NCBI RefSeq assembly: GCF_018294505.1 | Contig: NC_057811.1 | Span: 402,902,790 to 402,966,789, forward strand | Reading direction: 5' to 3' | DNA: 64,000 nucleotides | Source of the DNA: Triticum aestivum | Taxonomy: Eukaryota; Streptophyta; Magnoliopsida; Poales; Poaceae | Shown: positions 1 through 10,299 of the stretch, piece by piece | Layout: every line of letters begins with the position of its first letter | Position numbering within the stretch: position 1 is the first letter of the stretch | Notes under the pieces: model-generated | What the model was told of the DNA's origin: nothing | Seen by the model: only the letters and a program-made list of their open reading frames with translations | The model's database searches: none | Made by a program: the position numbers and the translations under genes

Positions 1-401
1 CGGCGGGGTGGGAGGAGAAGGGCGAGGAGGAAGTGAGTAACGGGCGGGGGGGTACCTGCCGTTAGTCAAGTGCCCTCTTTGCCTACCGCCAGCCTTTGCC
101 GTCCGCCTTTTTGCCTCTTTGCCGTCTGCTAGCGGACGGCAAAGAGGTGGGCCGTTAAGATTTTTTCAAACGAGCGGGGGGTGGGGGCCACCACACTCTT
201 TGCCATCTGCCAGCGGACGGCAAAGATTCTTTGCCGTCTGCTGGCAGACGGCAAAGAGCTGGCAGAAGGCAAAGAGCTTCTTTGCCGTCTGCCTGTTCTT
301 TGCCGTCTGCTTTCGGGTAGCTGATGGCAAAGAGCTTCTTTGCCGTCAGCTAGCAGACGGCAAAGAGCTGGCAGATGGCAAATTAGCTGATTCCAGTAGT
401 G
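1..401. mobile_element. Right end of a CACTA (En/Spm) transposon, cut by window start
   Basis: The segment is packed with direct and inverted copies of a subterminal motif around TTTGCCGTCTGC / GCAGACGGCAAAG, and it ends with GATTCCAGTAGTG, the reverse complement of a CACTA terminus (CACTACTGGAATC). The complete CACTA element at 4717-11790 has the same kind of terminus and subterminal motif, so the two belong to one family or close relatives. The element stops at 401 and Copia coding sequence follows directly. The expected 3-bp target duplication would be TTT at 402-404, but its partner lies outside the window. No transposase is visible here. An apparent reading frame across this block into the Copia sequence is a chance fusion. 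Confidence 0.85.
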
Positions 402-1146
402 TTTCGAGATTAGTTTTAGACCTGAATAATTGTTATTTGGTGCCAGCGTTAAGCATGAACATTATATCTGGATCTTGTCTGATGCGAGACGGTTATTCCT
501 TTAAATCAGAGAATAATGGTTGTTCTATTTATATGAGTAATATCTTTTATGGTCATGCACCCTTGATGAGTGGTCTATTTTTACTGAATCTCGATAGTAG
601 TGATACACATATTCATAGTATTGAAGCCAAAAGATATAACTTTAATAATGATAGTGCAACTTATTTATGGCACTGCCGTTTAGGTCATATTGGTGTAAAG
701 CGCATGAAGAAAATCCATGTTGATGGACTTTTAGAATCACTTGATTATGAATCACTTGATGCTTGCGAACCATGCCTCATGGGCAAGATGACTAAAACTC
801 TGTTCTCCGGAACAATGGAGCGGGCAACAGACTTGTTGGAAATAATACATACTGATGTATGCGGCCCGATGAGTGTTAATGCTCACGGCGGGTATCGTTA
901 TTTTCTAACCTTCACAAATGATTTGAGCAGATATGGGTATGTCTACTTGATGAAACATAAGTCTGAAACATTTGAAAAGTTCAAAGAATTTCAGAGTGAA
1001 GTGGAAAATCATCGTAACAAGATAATAAAGTTTCTACGATCTGATCGTGGAGGAGAATATTTGAGTTACGAGTTTGGTCTTCATTTGAAACAATGCGGAA
1101 TAGTTCCACAACTCACACCTCCTAGAACACCACAGCGTAATCAGTT
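402..1146 (+). pseudogene. Copia pol fragment: pre-integrase and integrase core (left arm)
   Basis: This is an open frame from a Ty1/Copia polyprotein. The GAG-pre-integrase zinc-binding region has WHCRLGHIG followed by CEPCLMGK (H-x3-H, C-x2-C pattern). The integrase core follows, with the first catalytic Asp in HTDVCGP and the second in SDRGGEY. The third acidic residue is missing because an internal deletion joins this piece to the linker before reverse transcriptase at about 1146. Its left end is interrupted by a CACTA terminus at 401. The protein closely matches the minus-strand copy at 2757-3092, so both derive from the same family. It cannot encode an active integrase. Confidence 0.85.
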
Positions 1147-1570
1147 CCAGTGATTCCTACACCAATTAGTGAGGAAGCTAATGATGATGATCATGAAACT
1201 TCTAATCAAGTTACTACCGAACGTCGTAGGTCAACCAGAGTAAGATCCGCACCAGAGTGGTACGGAAATCCTGTTCTGGAAGTCATGTTACTTGACCATG
1301 ACGAACCTACGAACTATGAGGAAGCGATGATGATCCCAGATTCCGCGAAATGGCTTGAGGCCATGAAATCTGAGATGGGATCCATGTATGAGAACAAAGT
1401 GTGGACTTTGGTTGACTTACCCGATGATTGGCAAGACATAGAGAATAAATGGATCTTTAAGAAGAAGACTGACACTGACGGTCATGTTACTGTCTACAAA
1501 GCTCGACTTGTTGCGAAAGGTTTTCAAAAAGTTCATGGAGTTGACTACGATGAGACCTTCTCACCCGTAG
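1147..1570 (+). pseudogene. Copia pol fragment: linker and start of reverse transcriptase
   Basis: The frame encodes the integrase-RT linker and the beginning of the RVT_2 reverse transcriptase domain, recognisable by EAMKSEMGSMYENKVWTL, KWIFKKKTD and the YDETFSPV motif. It stops abruptly at about 1570, where the sequence turns into an inverted copy of itself. The catalytic YVDD region of Copia reverse transcriptase is absent. It is fused to the integrase piece upstream through a deletion of about 470 bp relative to the minus-strand copy. Short shared bases (AAT) at the joint suggest repair by microhomology. Confidence 0.8.
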
Positions 1571-1638
1571 ACATAGAGAACAAAGGTTTTCGGACTTAAG
1601 CATCGCTACGGGTGAGAAGGTCTCATCGTAGTCAACTC
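1541..1638. repeat. Tail-to-tail inverted junction of two Copia copies
   Basis: The last bases of the plus-strand Copia copy (to about 1570) reappear in reverse complement from 1605. The central 34 bp hold the further minus-copy sequence (about 1592-1604) and roughly 20 bp of filler (about 1571-1591) that matches neither copy where I can compare. The two arms run outward to about 402 on the left and beyond 3100 on the right, the left arm carrying an internal deletion. The RNA of such a locus would fold into a long double strand. Confidence 0.8.
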
Positions 1639-2520
1639 CTTGAACTTTTTGAAAACCTTTCACAACAAGTCGAGCTTTGTAGACAGTAACATTACCGTCA
1701 GCGTCAGTCTTCTTCTTAAAGATCCATTTATTCTATATGTCTTGCCGATCATCGGGCAAGTCAACCAAAGTTCACACTTTGTTCTCATACATGGATCCCA
1801 TCTCAGATTACATGGCCTCAAGCCATTTCGCGGAATCTGGGCTCATCATCGCTTCCTCATAGTTTGTAGGTTCGTCATGGTCTAGTAACATGACTTCCAG
1901 AACATGATTACCGTACCACTCTGGTGTGGATCCTACTCTGGTTGACATACGAGGTTCGGTAGTAACTTGATCTGAAGTTATATGACCATCATCATTAGCT
2001 TCCTCACTAATTGGTGTAGGATTCACAGGAACTGATTTCTGTGATGAACTACTTTCCAATAAGGGAGAAGGTACAGTTACCTCATCAAGTTCTACCTTCC
2101 TCCCACTCACTTCTTTTGAGAGAAACTCCTTATCTAGAAAGGATCCATTCTTAGCAACGAATATCTTGCCTTTGGATCTGTGATAGAAGGTGTACCCAAC
2201 GGTCTCCTTTGGGTATCCTATGAAGACACATTTCTCTGATTTGGGTTCGAGCTTATCGGGTTGAAGCTTTTTCACATAAGCATCACAGCCCCAAACTTTA
2301 AGAAACGACAACTTGGGTTTCTTGCCAAACCACAGTTCATATGGTGTCGTCTCAATGGATTTACATGGTGCCCTATTTAAAGTGAATGCAGCCGTCTCTA
2401 AAGCATAACCCCAAAACGATAGCGGTAAATCAGTAAGAGACATCATAGATCGCACCATATCTAATAAACTATGATTACGACGTTCAGACACACCATTACG
2501 CTGTGGTGTTCCGGGTGGGG
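1592..2520 (-). pseudogene. Copia pol fragment: integrase C-terminal region, linker, RT start (right arm)
   Basis: Read on the minus strand this continues the same Copia polyprotein: TPYELWFGKKPKLSFLKVWG and CVFIGYPKETVGYTFY are typical of the region after the integrase core, followed by the linker and the first part of RVT_2. An open stretch ends with a stop at about 1808, and the frame beyond it is broken before the inverted junction. This copy keeps the roughly 470 bp that the plus-strand arm has lost. It lacks the RT catalytic motif because the element is cut at the junction. Confidence 0.82.
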
Positions 2521-2756
2521 TGAGTTGCGAAACTATTCCACATTGTTACAAATGAAGACCAAACTCGTAACTCAAATATTCTCCTCCACGATCAGATCGT
2601 AGAAACTTTATTTTCTTGTTACGATGATTTTCCACTTCACTCTGAAATTCTTTGAACTTTTCAAATGTTTCAGACTTATGTTTCATCAAGTAGATATACC
2701 CATATCTGCTCAAATCATCTGTGAAGGTCAGAAAATAACGATACCCGCCGCGAGCA

Positions 2757-3110
2757 TCAACTCTTCATCGGACCGCATACATCAGTATGTATTATTTCCA
2801 ACAAGTCTGGTGCTCGCTCCATTGTTCCGGAGAACGGAGTCTTAGTCATCTTGCCCATGAGGCATGGTTCACAAGCATCAAGTGATTCATAATCAAGTGA
2901 TTCCAAAAGTCCATCAGCATGGAGTTTCTTCATGCGCTTTACACCAATATGACCTAAACAGCAGTGCCATATATAAGTTGCACTATCATTATTAACTTTG
3001 CATCTTTTGGCTTCAATATTATGAATATGTGTATCACTATAATCAAGATTCAATAAACCATTGAGTGTATGACCATAGAAGGTTTTATTCATGTAAATAG
3101 AACAACAATT
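2757..3110 (-). pseudogene. Copia GAG-pre-integrase and integrase start (right arm)
   Basis: The minus-strand frame contains WHCCLGHIGVKRMKK and CEPCLMGK, the zinc-binding pre-integrase module, then HTDVCGP with the first catalytic Asp. A stop follows shortly after. The second Asp (SDRGGEY equivalent) can be read in another frame near 2590-2610, so at least one frameshift separates them. The order along the minus strand (gag, protease, integrase, RT) is that of Copia elements and matches the LTR at 12571-16042 as its 5' LTR. Confidence 0.82.
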
Positions 3111-3272
3111 ATTCTATGACTTAAATGAATAACCGTATTGCAATAAACATGATCCAATCATATTCATGCTCAACGCAAACACCAAATAACATTTATTTTA
3201 GGTTCAACACTAATCCCGAAGGTAAAGGGAGTGTGCGATGGTGATCTTATCAACCTTGGAATCACTTCCAAC

Positions 3273-3548
3273 TCACATCATCACCTCGCCCTTAACTAGT
3301 CTCTGTTTATTTTGCAACTCCCGTTTCGAGTTACTACTCTTAGCAACTGAACCAGTATCAAGTACTGAGGGGTTGCTATAAACACTAGTAAAGTACACAT
3401 CAATAACATGTATATCAAATATACCTTTGTTCACTTTGCCATCCTTCTTATCCGCCAAGTATCTAGGGCAGTTCCACTTCCAGTGAGCATTTCCTATGAA
3501 GTAGAAGCACTCAGTTTCTGGCTTGGGTCTATCTTTGGGCTTCTTCAT
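3273..3548 (-). pseudogene. Copia gag zinc knuckle and protease
   Basis: The frame shows a degenerate CCHC knuckle (CFYFIGNAHWKWNC, where the second Cys of the usual CX2C is replaced by Phe) and then the aspartic protease signature VLDTGSVA. It overlaps no other plausible gene. The damaged zinc knuckle and short flanking frames indicate a dead element. It lies between the gag fragment at 3764-4210 and the integrase fragment. Confidence 0.75.
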
Positions 3549-3763
3549 GGGAGTGGCAACTGGCTTGCCATTCTTCTTGAAGTTCCCTTTCTCTCCCTTG
3601 CCCTTTCACTTGAAACTAGTGGTCTTGTCAACCATCAACATTTCATGCTTTTCTTGATTTCTACCTTCGTCGATTTTAGCATCACGAAGAGCTCGGGAAT
3701 CATTTTCGTCATCCCTTGCATATTATAGTTCATCACGAAGTTCCAATAACTTGGTGATAGTGA

Positions 3764-4212
3764 CTAGAGAACTCTGTCAATCCCTATTTTATCTGGAAGA
3801 TTAACTCCCACTTGATTCAAGAAATTGTAGTACTCAGACAATCTGAGCACATGCTCACTGGTTGAGCTATTCTCCTCCATCTTGTAGGCAAAGTACTTGT
3901 CAGAGGTCTCATAGCTCTCGACTCGGGCATGAGTCTGAAATACCAATTTCAGCTCTTGGAACATCTTATATGCTCTGTGGCGTTCAAAACGTTTTTGAAG
4001 TTTCGGTTCTAAGCCGTAAAGCATGGCGCACTAAACTATCAAGTAGTTATCATACTGAGCTTGCCAAACGTTCATAACGTCTGCATCTGCTCCTGCAATA
4101 GGTCCGTCACCTAGCGGTGCATTAAGGACATAATTCTTCTATGCAGCAATGAGGATAATCTTCAGATCACGGACCTAGTCCGCATTATTTCTACTATCAT
4201 CTTTCAACATAG
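3764..4212 (-). pseudogene. Copia gag fragment
   Basis: The minus-strand reading includes the capsid-like UBN2/gag region of Copia elements (LYGLEPKLQKRFERH, MFQELKLVFQTHARVESYE, LSEYYNFLNQVGVNLPDK). Upstream codons to about 4212 (beginning around MLKDDSRNNAD) are in the same or a neighbouring frame but contain stop codons. The gag start is therefore inferred. Nothing else coding is seen here. Confidence 0.75.
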
Positions 4213-4716
4213 TTTTTCTCTAGGAACATATCAAAAATAAACAGGGAGCTACATCGCAAGCTATTGATCTGTAACATAGTTATGCAAATACTACCAGGAG
4301 TAAGTTCATGATAAATTAAAGTTCAATTAATCATATTACTTAAGAACTCCCACTTAGATAGACATCCCTCTAATCATCTAAGTGATCATGTGATCCATAT
4401 CAACTAAACCATGTCCGATCATCACGTGAGGTGGAGTAGTTTTCAATGGTGAACATCACTATGTTGATCATATCTACTATATGATTCACGCTCGACCTTT
4501 CGGTCTCAGTGTTCCGAGGCCATATCTGCATATGCTAGGCTCGTCAAGTTTAACCCGAGTATTCTGCGTGTGCAAAACTGGCTTGCACCCATTGTATGTG
4601 AACGTAGAGCTTATCACACCCGATTATCACATGGTGTCTCGGCACGACGAACTGTAGCAACGATGCATACTCAGGGAGAACACTTATACCTTGAAATTTA
4701 GTGAGAGATCATCTTA
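4213..4716 (-). mobile_element. Copia untranslated leader, proximal part
   Basis: This non-coding stretch lies between gag and the CACTA insertion. Its reverse complement matches the leader of the Angela-like element at the right end of the window (about 63225-63317), including the words around ATAAGTGTTCTCCCTGAGTATGCA and GTTCGTCGTGCCGAG. It therefore belongs to the minus-strand Copia element, not to the CACTA element. Its outer bases, TTA at 4714-4716, are the left target duplication of the CACTA element. Confidence 0.75.
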
Positions 4717-4739
4717 CACTACTGGAATCAGCTTCTGAT

Positions 4740-5115
4740 CACGGACGGCAAACTGTCCGGATGAACGCATGCCAGCAAAGGCCTTCTTTGCCATCCGCTT
4801 CTTAGAAACAGATGGCAAAGGATTACGCCGTTCGCCATCCGAGGCTAGCAGACGGCAAAGATAGCGGACGGCAGTGCGGTGGCGTGAGAGCCGTTAGGGG
4901 GTTAACGGCGCTCTTTGCCGTCTGCCAGCGGACGGCAAAGAGTCAAAGATCTTTGCCGTCCGCTGACAGATGGCAAAGAGCCCAGCTAGGCAGCATTGGG
5001 AAGCTGCCACGTGTCCAGATATGCCGTCCGCCAGCAGACGGCAAAGAGGTTTGAATCTTTGCCGTCTGCTGGCAGATGACATAGCTGGTCACTTTGCCGT
5101 CTGCTAGCAGATGGC
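4740..5115. repeat. Left subterminal repeats of the CACTA element
   Basis: At least eight copies of a motif near TTTGCCGTCTGCNNGCAGACGGCAAAG occur in both orientations. In CACTA elements such repeats are the binding sites of the smaller transposon protein (TnpA in Spm); that role here is by analogy only. Confidence 0.85.
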
Positions 5116-5159
5116 AAAATGACCAAATAGGCAGCCAGTGTTCCCAGTTTGAATAGGCG

Positions 5160-5920
5160 ACTGCCACGTGTCCTCTGTTTTTATTTAAATCCCATTAATT
5201 ATACATGGTTTCAAACACAGATATACATGCATACATATCCAACATATCCAACAGCATGTCCAACAACATATTTCATCCAATCCAACAACATAGTTCAACA
5301 AAGTCCAATATATCCATATATACATAACCAGAAACAAGTTTCCAACAACATATCCATATAGACATACATATCCAAACAAGTTTTCATAAACAACAAGGAA
5401 GCACCAGAAGAATAGTACACTCCATGAATCCAAGCTTCCTCATGTAAAGCAAATCTGCACATTGGGAAAGATGAAAGTTAGAAGAAGAAGAAGAATAATA
5501 ATAAGAAGAAGACTAGTTAGAAGAAGAAGAAGAAGAAGACTAGTTAGAAGAAGAAGAAGAAGAAGATTTTTTTTTCTTCTCTTTCTTTTTCTCCTCTCCT
5601 CTTCTTTATCTTCTTATTCTTCTAACTAAGGTAGGTAAAAATGTCATTTTATTGCTAAGTTAGGTAAAAATGCTAAGTGTAGGTCATTTTAGAGCTAAGG
5701 TAGGTAAATAGGTCATTTGGAGCTTAGTAAGGTTATTATGTCATTTTCGAAGCTAAGTCTATATCATTTTGGAGCTAACAAAGATTATCATGCCATTTTT
5801 TACCTAAGTATGCTAAGTATGTCATAAATGAACTGAATAAGCTAAGTATAGCTTATTTTTTATCCAACTTAGGTAATTATGCCATTTAGGAGGAAAATAA
5901 GCTAAGTATCCATTTGTAAA
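5160..5920. repeat. Degenerate short repeats and (GAA)n tract inside CACTA
   Basis: There is no gene here. 5215-5400 is a run of ACATATCCAACA-like repeats. 5475-5570 is a GAA/AAG microsatellite interrupted twice by ACTAGTTAG. 5620-5920 contains many degenerate copies of GCTAAGTxxGGTAxxxATGTCATTTT. These low-complexity blocks separate the left terminus from the gene at 5929. Confidence 0.7.
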
Positions 5921-5928
5921 GCAAAACA

Positions 5929-6395
5929 CTAGAGAAAACTTACCCTCATCACAACAAATGTGATGAAGATCGCAACTAAGGTAATAATTGATCCAACGGC
6001 ATAATGATACCAAGCCTCATTATCAATGGCATATTTTCTAATCTTCTTAAGCTTCAGGCGCATTGCATCCATCTTCAAGCGCATTGCATTCATCTTCATC
6101 TTGCGATCATCGATGGCATCGGCAACATACAACTCTAATATCATCTTCTCTTCTTCAATTCTTTTAATTTTTTCTTTCAAATACTCATTTTCTTTTTCAA
6201 CTAAATTTAACTTCTCGACAAGAGGGTCCGTTTCAAATTCCGGTTCACATACCTCCTAGATTAAAATATCTCTATGTCAACTTGATGGCCATAATTGTCA
6301 TAAATGCGAAATGCAACAAATAGTTATGAAAGAGAATTTACCACATCCGAATCATAAAGCGGGCGAGGGCCGACCGGGACGGAAATCAAGACCAT
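5929..6395 (-). CDS. Small two-exon coiled-coil/membrane protein of CACTA element
   Basis: Two exons on the minus strand give 126 aa: exon 1 6342-6395 (start at 6395, donor GTAAAT) and exon 2 5929-6255 (acceptor CTAG). Residues 1-18 are MVLISVPVGPRPLYDSDV. Residues about 35-90 are rich in Glu, Lys and Leu with a heptad-like coiled-coil pattern. A C-terminal hydrophobic helix follows the conserved AWYHYAVGSI, with a short tail after it. A closely similar gene with the same intron position lies at 17840-18281 in a different CACTA element. It is downstream of the transposase here. I do not recognise a described domain. The predicted topology is a single tail-anchored membrane segment. Function is unknown; a role in transposition is only inferred from its setting. 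Confidence 0.65.
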
Positions 6396-6512
6396 GGCAC
6401 TATGTATAAGAAACAATCATACAAAGTAAGAAAATTATAAATACCAACTATATAAATCATACAATCATACAAATAACTATATAAATCAAGTACAACATAA
6501 AAACTTGAATAC

Positions 6513-7333
6513 CTAATAATCATTATCGGTAATGACGTGCTCGTCATCATCATTAATAAAAGCATCATCATCATCACTATCGGTAATGACGTGCTCATCA
6601 TCATCATTAATAAATGCATCATCATGTGGAAGGCCACCTTTACGTAATCGTTCAAGCATTGACAGGTCATCTGCAGCAGTAACTTCTTCTTCCGGCTCTT
6701 CTTGTTCCGGCTCAGGGGTGAAGTCGGATTCACTATTGTTGTCTACTTCAATGTTCTGGGGTGGACTAGAGCGGTTCTTGAAATCTTTTTTGGAAAGACG
6801 TGTTTCTTGGAAGAATTCTCCTTCGTCATATGTGTCTTGGTTAATGTGAGGTTCATAATCCTTTTCATTGGGGGAGGTGGTCTAACACGTGGCGGCACTT
6901 CATAAACTACGTCCCAACCACTGAGATTTGGATCACTTTGACAGGCCCACGGTAGATAGAAAACTTGGGTTGCCTGTTGAGCCATAATATAGACATCGGG
7001 AACATCCAAATGGGTGCTTTGTTTGATTTCGACTAGCCCTATATGTTCATGAGTCCTTCTAGTCTCCCTCGGCTGGAACCAATAACATCTGAAGACTACG
7101 GCGTTTGGTGGGTTTTCACCATAGAATTCAAGTTCATAAATTGCTTCAACTCTTCCATAATACTCGATACCTCCCTCGCCGATAGCAGAGACACAACAAT
7201 TTGTAGACTTTCGGTCGGCCATAGATAGCTCTTTGCCATAGGTATGAAAGCGATACCCGTTGATGTCGTATTTGTCAAATGAACGGACCTTATAGTCAAA
7301 ACCATTAGCTACTTGTCTCAATTCAGCATCCAT
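6513..7333 (-). pseudogene. CACTA transposase C-terminal exons (DUF4216-like) with acidic tail
   Basis: The frame from 7333 carries the DUF4216-type domain found at the C-terminus of plant TNP2 transposases (YDINGYRFHTY, VEAIYELEFYG, VFRCYWFQP, QATQVFYLPWA). An upstream exon near 7440-7565 (AIFSYGAVIQKDSAEEYELL) links it to the transposase ending at 7615. At a C5 run near 6870 the frame slips. The other frame continues as an acidic tail to a TAG at 6513-6515, with a tandemly repeated DDDAFINDDDEHVITD motif. One indel therefore separates domain and tail, so I call it broken, though an unseen splice could bridge it. Confidence 0.7.
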
Positions 7334-7614
7334 AATCTTTGAATTAGCCTACAAGTTTAATACGAAAGGATTGTTGCATTAGCCGCAAATTAGCCAAAGA
7401 AAAGAAAGGGTCTAATGTAAATTACCTTTTTTTGAACCAAGAGATGAAACCGGGATGTTCGGCTCCTTGTTTTGCCAGAAGCTCATACTCTTCGGCGGAA
7501 TCCTTTTGGATCACCGCTCCATATGAGAATATGGCGATGTATCGACTGCATCAAATATCCAGGAATAAGAGAAGTTCAAAGGAATTAGAAGTTGTGAAAC
7601 AATGTACCGAGATC

Positions 7615-10165
7615 TTACTCGATGTACGGCCGCACTTCTGTTAGGTTGTTGAAGAGATACAGCAAAATGGTCCGCCATTCTTCAACATCCAACCTTAGTG
7701 GTTTCGAACCACTGGCTGGTGCAAGATTCCCTTTGAATAGGCTGAGGTTGGATTGACCCTTTTGAGGTTCATCAGCATTGTACCGAGGCTTCGGATTATG
7801 CAAATGACAATTTTTGGCTTCGTAGTGTGCTGTCACGAAGTTTGCCGCCTCCTCAGTGATGAATGCCTCCGCCATCGATGCTTCTATTCTATGTTTATTT
7901 TTACATTTTGCTCGAAGCGTCTTCTGCATCCTCTCAGTTGAGTAGCACCAACGATTTTGCACGCCCCCCCCCAATCGTGCCTCGGTCGGGAGATGCAAAA
8001 TCAAGTGTTGCATTGGATTAAAGAAGCTTGGCGGAAAGATCTTCTCTAACTTGCAGATCAACTCCGGTGCCAACTGTTCCATTTCTGCTAGGAGTCCAGG
8101 CGATAGTTCTTTCGCACAAAGAACACGGAAGAAATAGCTCAGCTCTGCCAGTACTAGCCATTCATCCTCAGGGATGAAGCCACGCAACATCACCGGCATT
8201 ATCCGCTCAATCCATATGTGCCAATCATGACTTTTTAGACCAAATATTTTCAATTTTTGAAGACTCGCTCCCCTCTTTAGATTTGCTGCATACCCATCGG
8301 GGAACATCAACTGCATTTTCACCCACAAAATCATTTCCTTCATAGTTGGCCTTCCAAGATTGAACCATGCCTTTCGCTTCGTCCAGTTCCCCTTTCCTTT
8401 CGGTTCTTTCATGTTTTGTAACGGTCTATCACATAGCTCCTCTTGATCGACTCTAGCCTTAGTATTATCCTTTGATTTCCCCTCTATGCCGAACAATGTA
8501 CCAAAAATGGCTTCGGCGATATTCTTTTCAGTGTGCATCACGTCGATGTTGTGTGGGCAAAGGAGGTCTTTGAAGTAAGGCAGATCCCAGAAGCATGTCT
8601 TGTGAGTCCAGGCGTGTTCCTTATTATACCCCTTGAAATACCCTGGACGCTCTGGATCTGGCTCGAGAGCGTTTAACTGATCTAGGGTCTGTTGGCCTGT
8701 CAACGCAGGTGGTGCAGAGTGTTTGACAACTCTACCTTTGATGAAGTTCTTCTTGTCTTTCCTGAACTTATGGCCAGGATGTAGAAACGGTCTATGCAAG
8801 TCGAAGCAACTATACTTGTGCCCTGCCGTCAGCCAACGAAACTCAAGAGCTCCCTTGCATGTGGGGCACGGGAACCTTCCATGCACACACCAGCCAACGA
8901 ATAGCGCATACGCCGGCAAGTCATGCGTCGAGTACATGTACCAGGCACGCATTATGAAGTTCTGTTTGCTAAAGGCGTCGTATGTCTTGAACCCATTATC
9001 CCAAGCTTCTTGCAATTCGTCCTTAAGCGGCTGCATGTACACATTCATATTCTTCCCCGGATAGTTGGGCCCTGGAATTATCAACGTCAGGAAAATGTTC
9101 TTTCTTTGCATAATCTGCCCGGGGGGAGATTGAGTGGAATGACAAACACGGGCCAACAGCTGTATGGGGTTGCCATCTGACCAAACACACTGAACCCATC
9201 TGTGCTGACGGCGACTCGAGGATGCCTTGGATCTGCCTTTTTTCCTTATGTAATGCATCGAAGCGCTTCCACGCTTCACCATCCGATGTGTGCACCATCA
9301 TCACATTCCCATCTGCATCTAGTTTGGTTCTTTTGCCCGTTTTGTGCCATGTCATCTGTCTGGCCGTCTCTTCGACCATGAAAAGACGTTGAAGTCTTGG
9401 TACGATTGGCATATACCGAAGAACATTAACGGGTATTTTGGTCTGCGTCTTCTCACCCATACCGTTGTCTACCACAACATACCTGGAAGAATTGCAAATG
9501 GGACAATAGTTCAAGTCCTCATACTGAAGCCTAAATAAGACACATCCTTTCTCACAGGCATGTATCTTCTCATAGGGCATCTTAAGAGCATGGAGGATTT
9601 TGTCTGACTGGTACAGGTTTGGAGGTAGCACATGGCCTTTGGGTAGAAATCGTCCGAATACTATCATCATCGCGTCGTAGCATTCTCTGCCCAAGTTGAA
9701 TTGAGCCTTCAAAGCCATTATTTGTGAGATGGCATCCAGCTGACAAAGCTCAGTGTGCTCGTGGAGAGGACGTTTTGAGGACTCCAACATTTCAGTGAAG
9801 GCCTTTGCAGATTCCTCCATCTCCTCGTCCGAGTCCCGAGCATCGTCAAAGTCTTGCACCATGTCTGCGGTCCCGGTACCATGCTCGTCGGTGCGACGAT
9901 GAACCTCGGCTCTGGGACGTTGGGTAGACTCACCATGTAATGTCCAGACCGTGTAACCAGGCGTAAAACCAAACTTCTGCAGGTCTTTACTCATTTCAAG
10001 CTCGTCCCTCTTTTTATAGTTGTCGCAACGGGCACAGGGGCACCAGCTAAATTCCTGGCCATTTGCAAATGCGGCTCTAACAAACCCCTTGGTTTTTATT
10101 AACCATTCCTCGGTCCAAACTTTCTGACTAGTGTAACCGGTGTACATCCATGCACGATCACTCAT
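7615..10165 (-). pseudogene. TNP2-type CACTA transposase with two frameshifts
   Basis: The start at 10165 gives MSDRAWMYTGYTSQ, the Transpos_assoc domain with a C-x2-C-x2-C zinc-like motif (CPCARCDNY) in the first 60 residues. An acidic linker and then Transposase_21 follow (IHACEKGCVLFR, LNYCPICNSSRY, PRLQRLFM, DIDVMHTEKN-type motif at about 8530), then a DUF4218-like region (LHLPTEARLGGGVQ, MQKTLRAKCKN). Between an A6 run (9238-9243) and a C6 run (9121-9126) the conserved sequence (STDGFSVFGQMA, CWPVFVIPLNLPPG) sits in the third frame, so two indels at homopolymers break and then restore the frame. The catalytic protein would be full length otherwise. It would bind and cut the CACTA termini in the nucleus. 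Confidence 0.85.
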
Positions 10166-10299
10166 ATTGACTTCCTACTGGACACACAAGAAATATATAC
10201 ATAATTAAGCAAACCATATCCATCAGTTAATGGAGTTTGTCAGTTTTATTATGTCCGTGCAACCTACACGCTAATAGGTAAAGATAGGTCCTAATCCCA
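10166..10299. other. Short gene-free stretch upstream of the transposase start
   Basis: This is non-coding sequence between the transposase start and the long hairpin. I see no motif of note. Confidence 0.5.

Noticed and set aside
119..401. Plus-strand reading frame through the CACTA end into Copia integrase
   Set aside because: The first 90 codons are subterminal transposon repeats. The join with Copia at 401/402 is an insertion boundary, not a gene start.
4740..5115. Regularly spaced repeats as a CRISPR-like array
   Set aside because: The copies are inverted as well as direct, irregularly spaced and sit inside a CACTA terminus; the genome is a plant's.
7096..7305. Second minus-strand frame within the DUF4216 region
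   Set aside because: It is out of frame with the conserved domain and fully contained in it.
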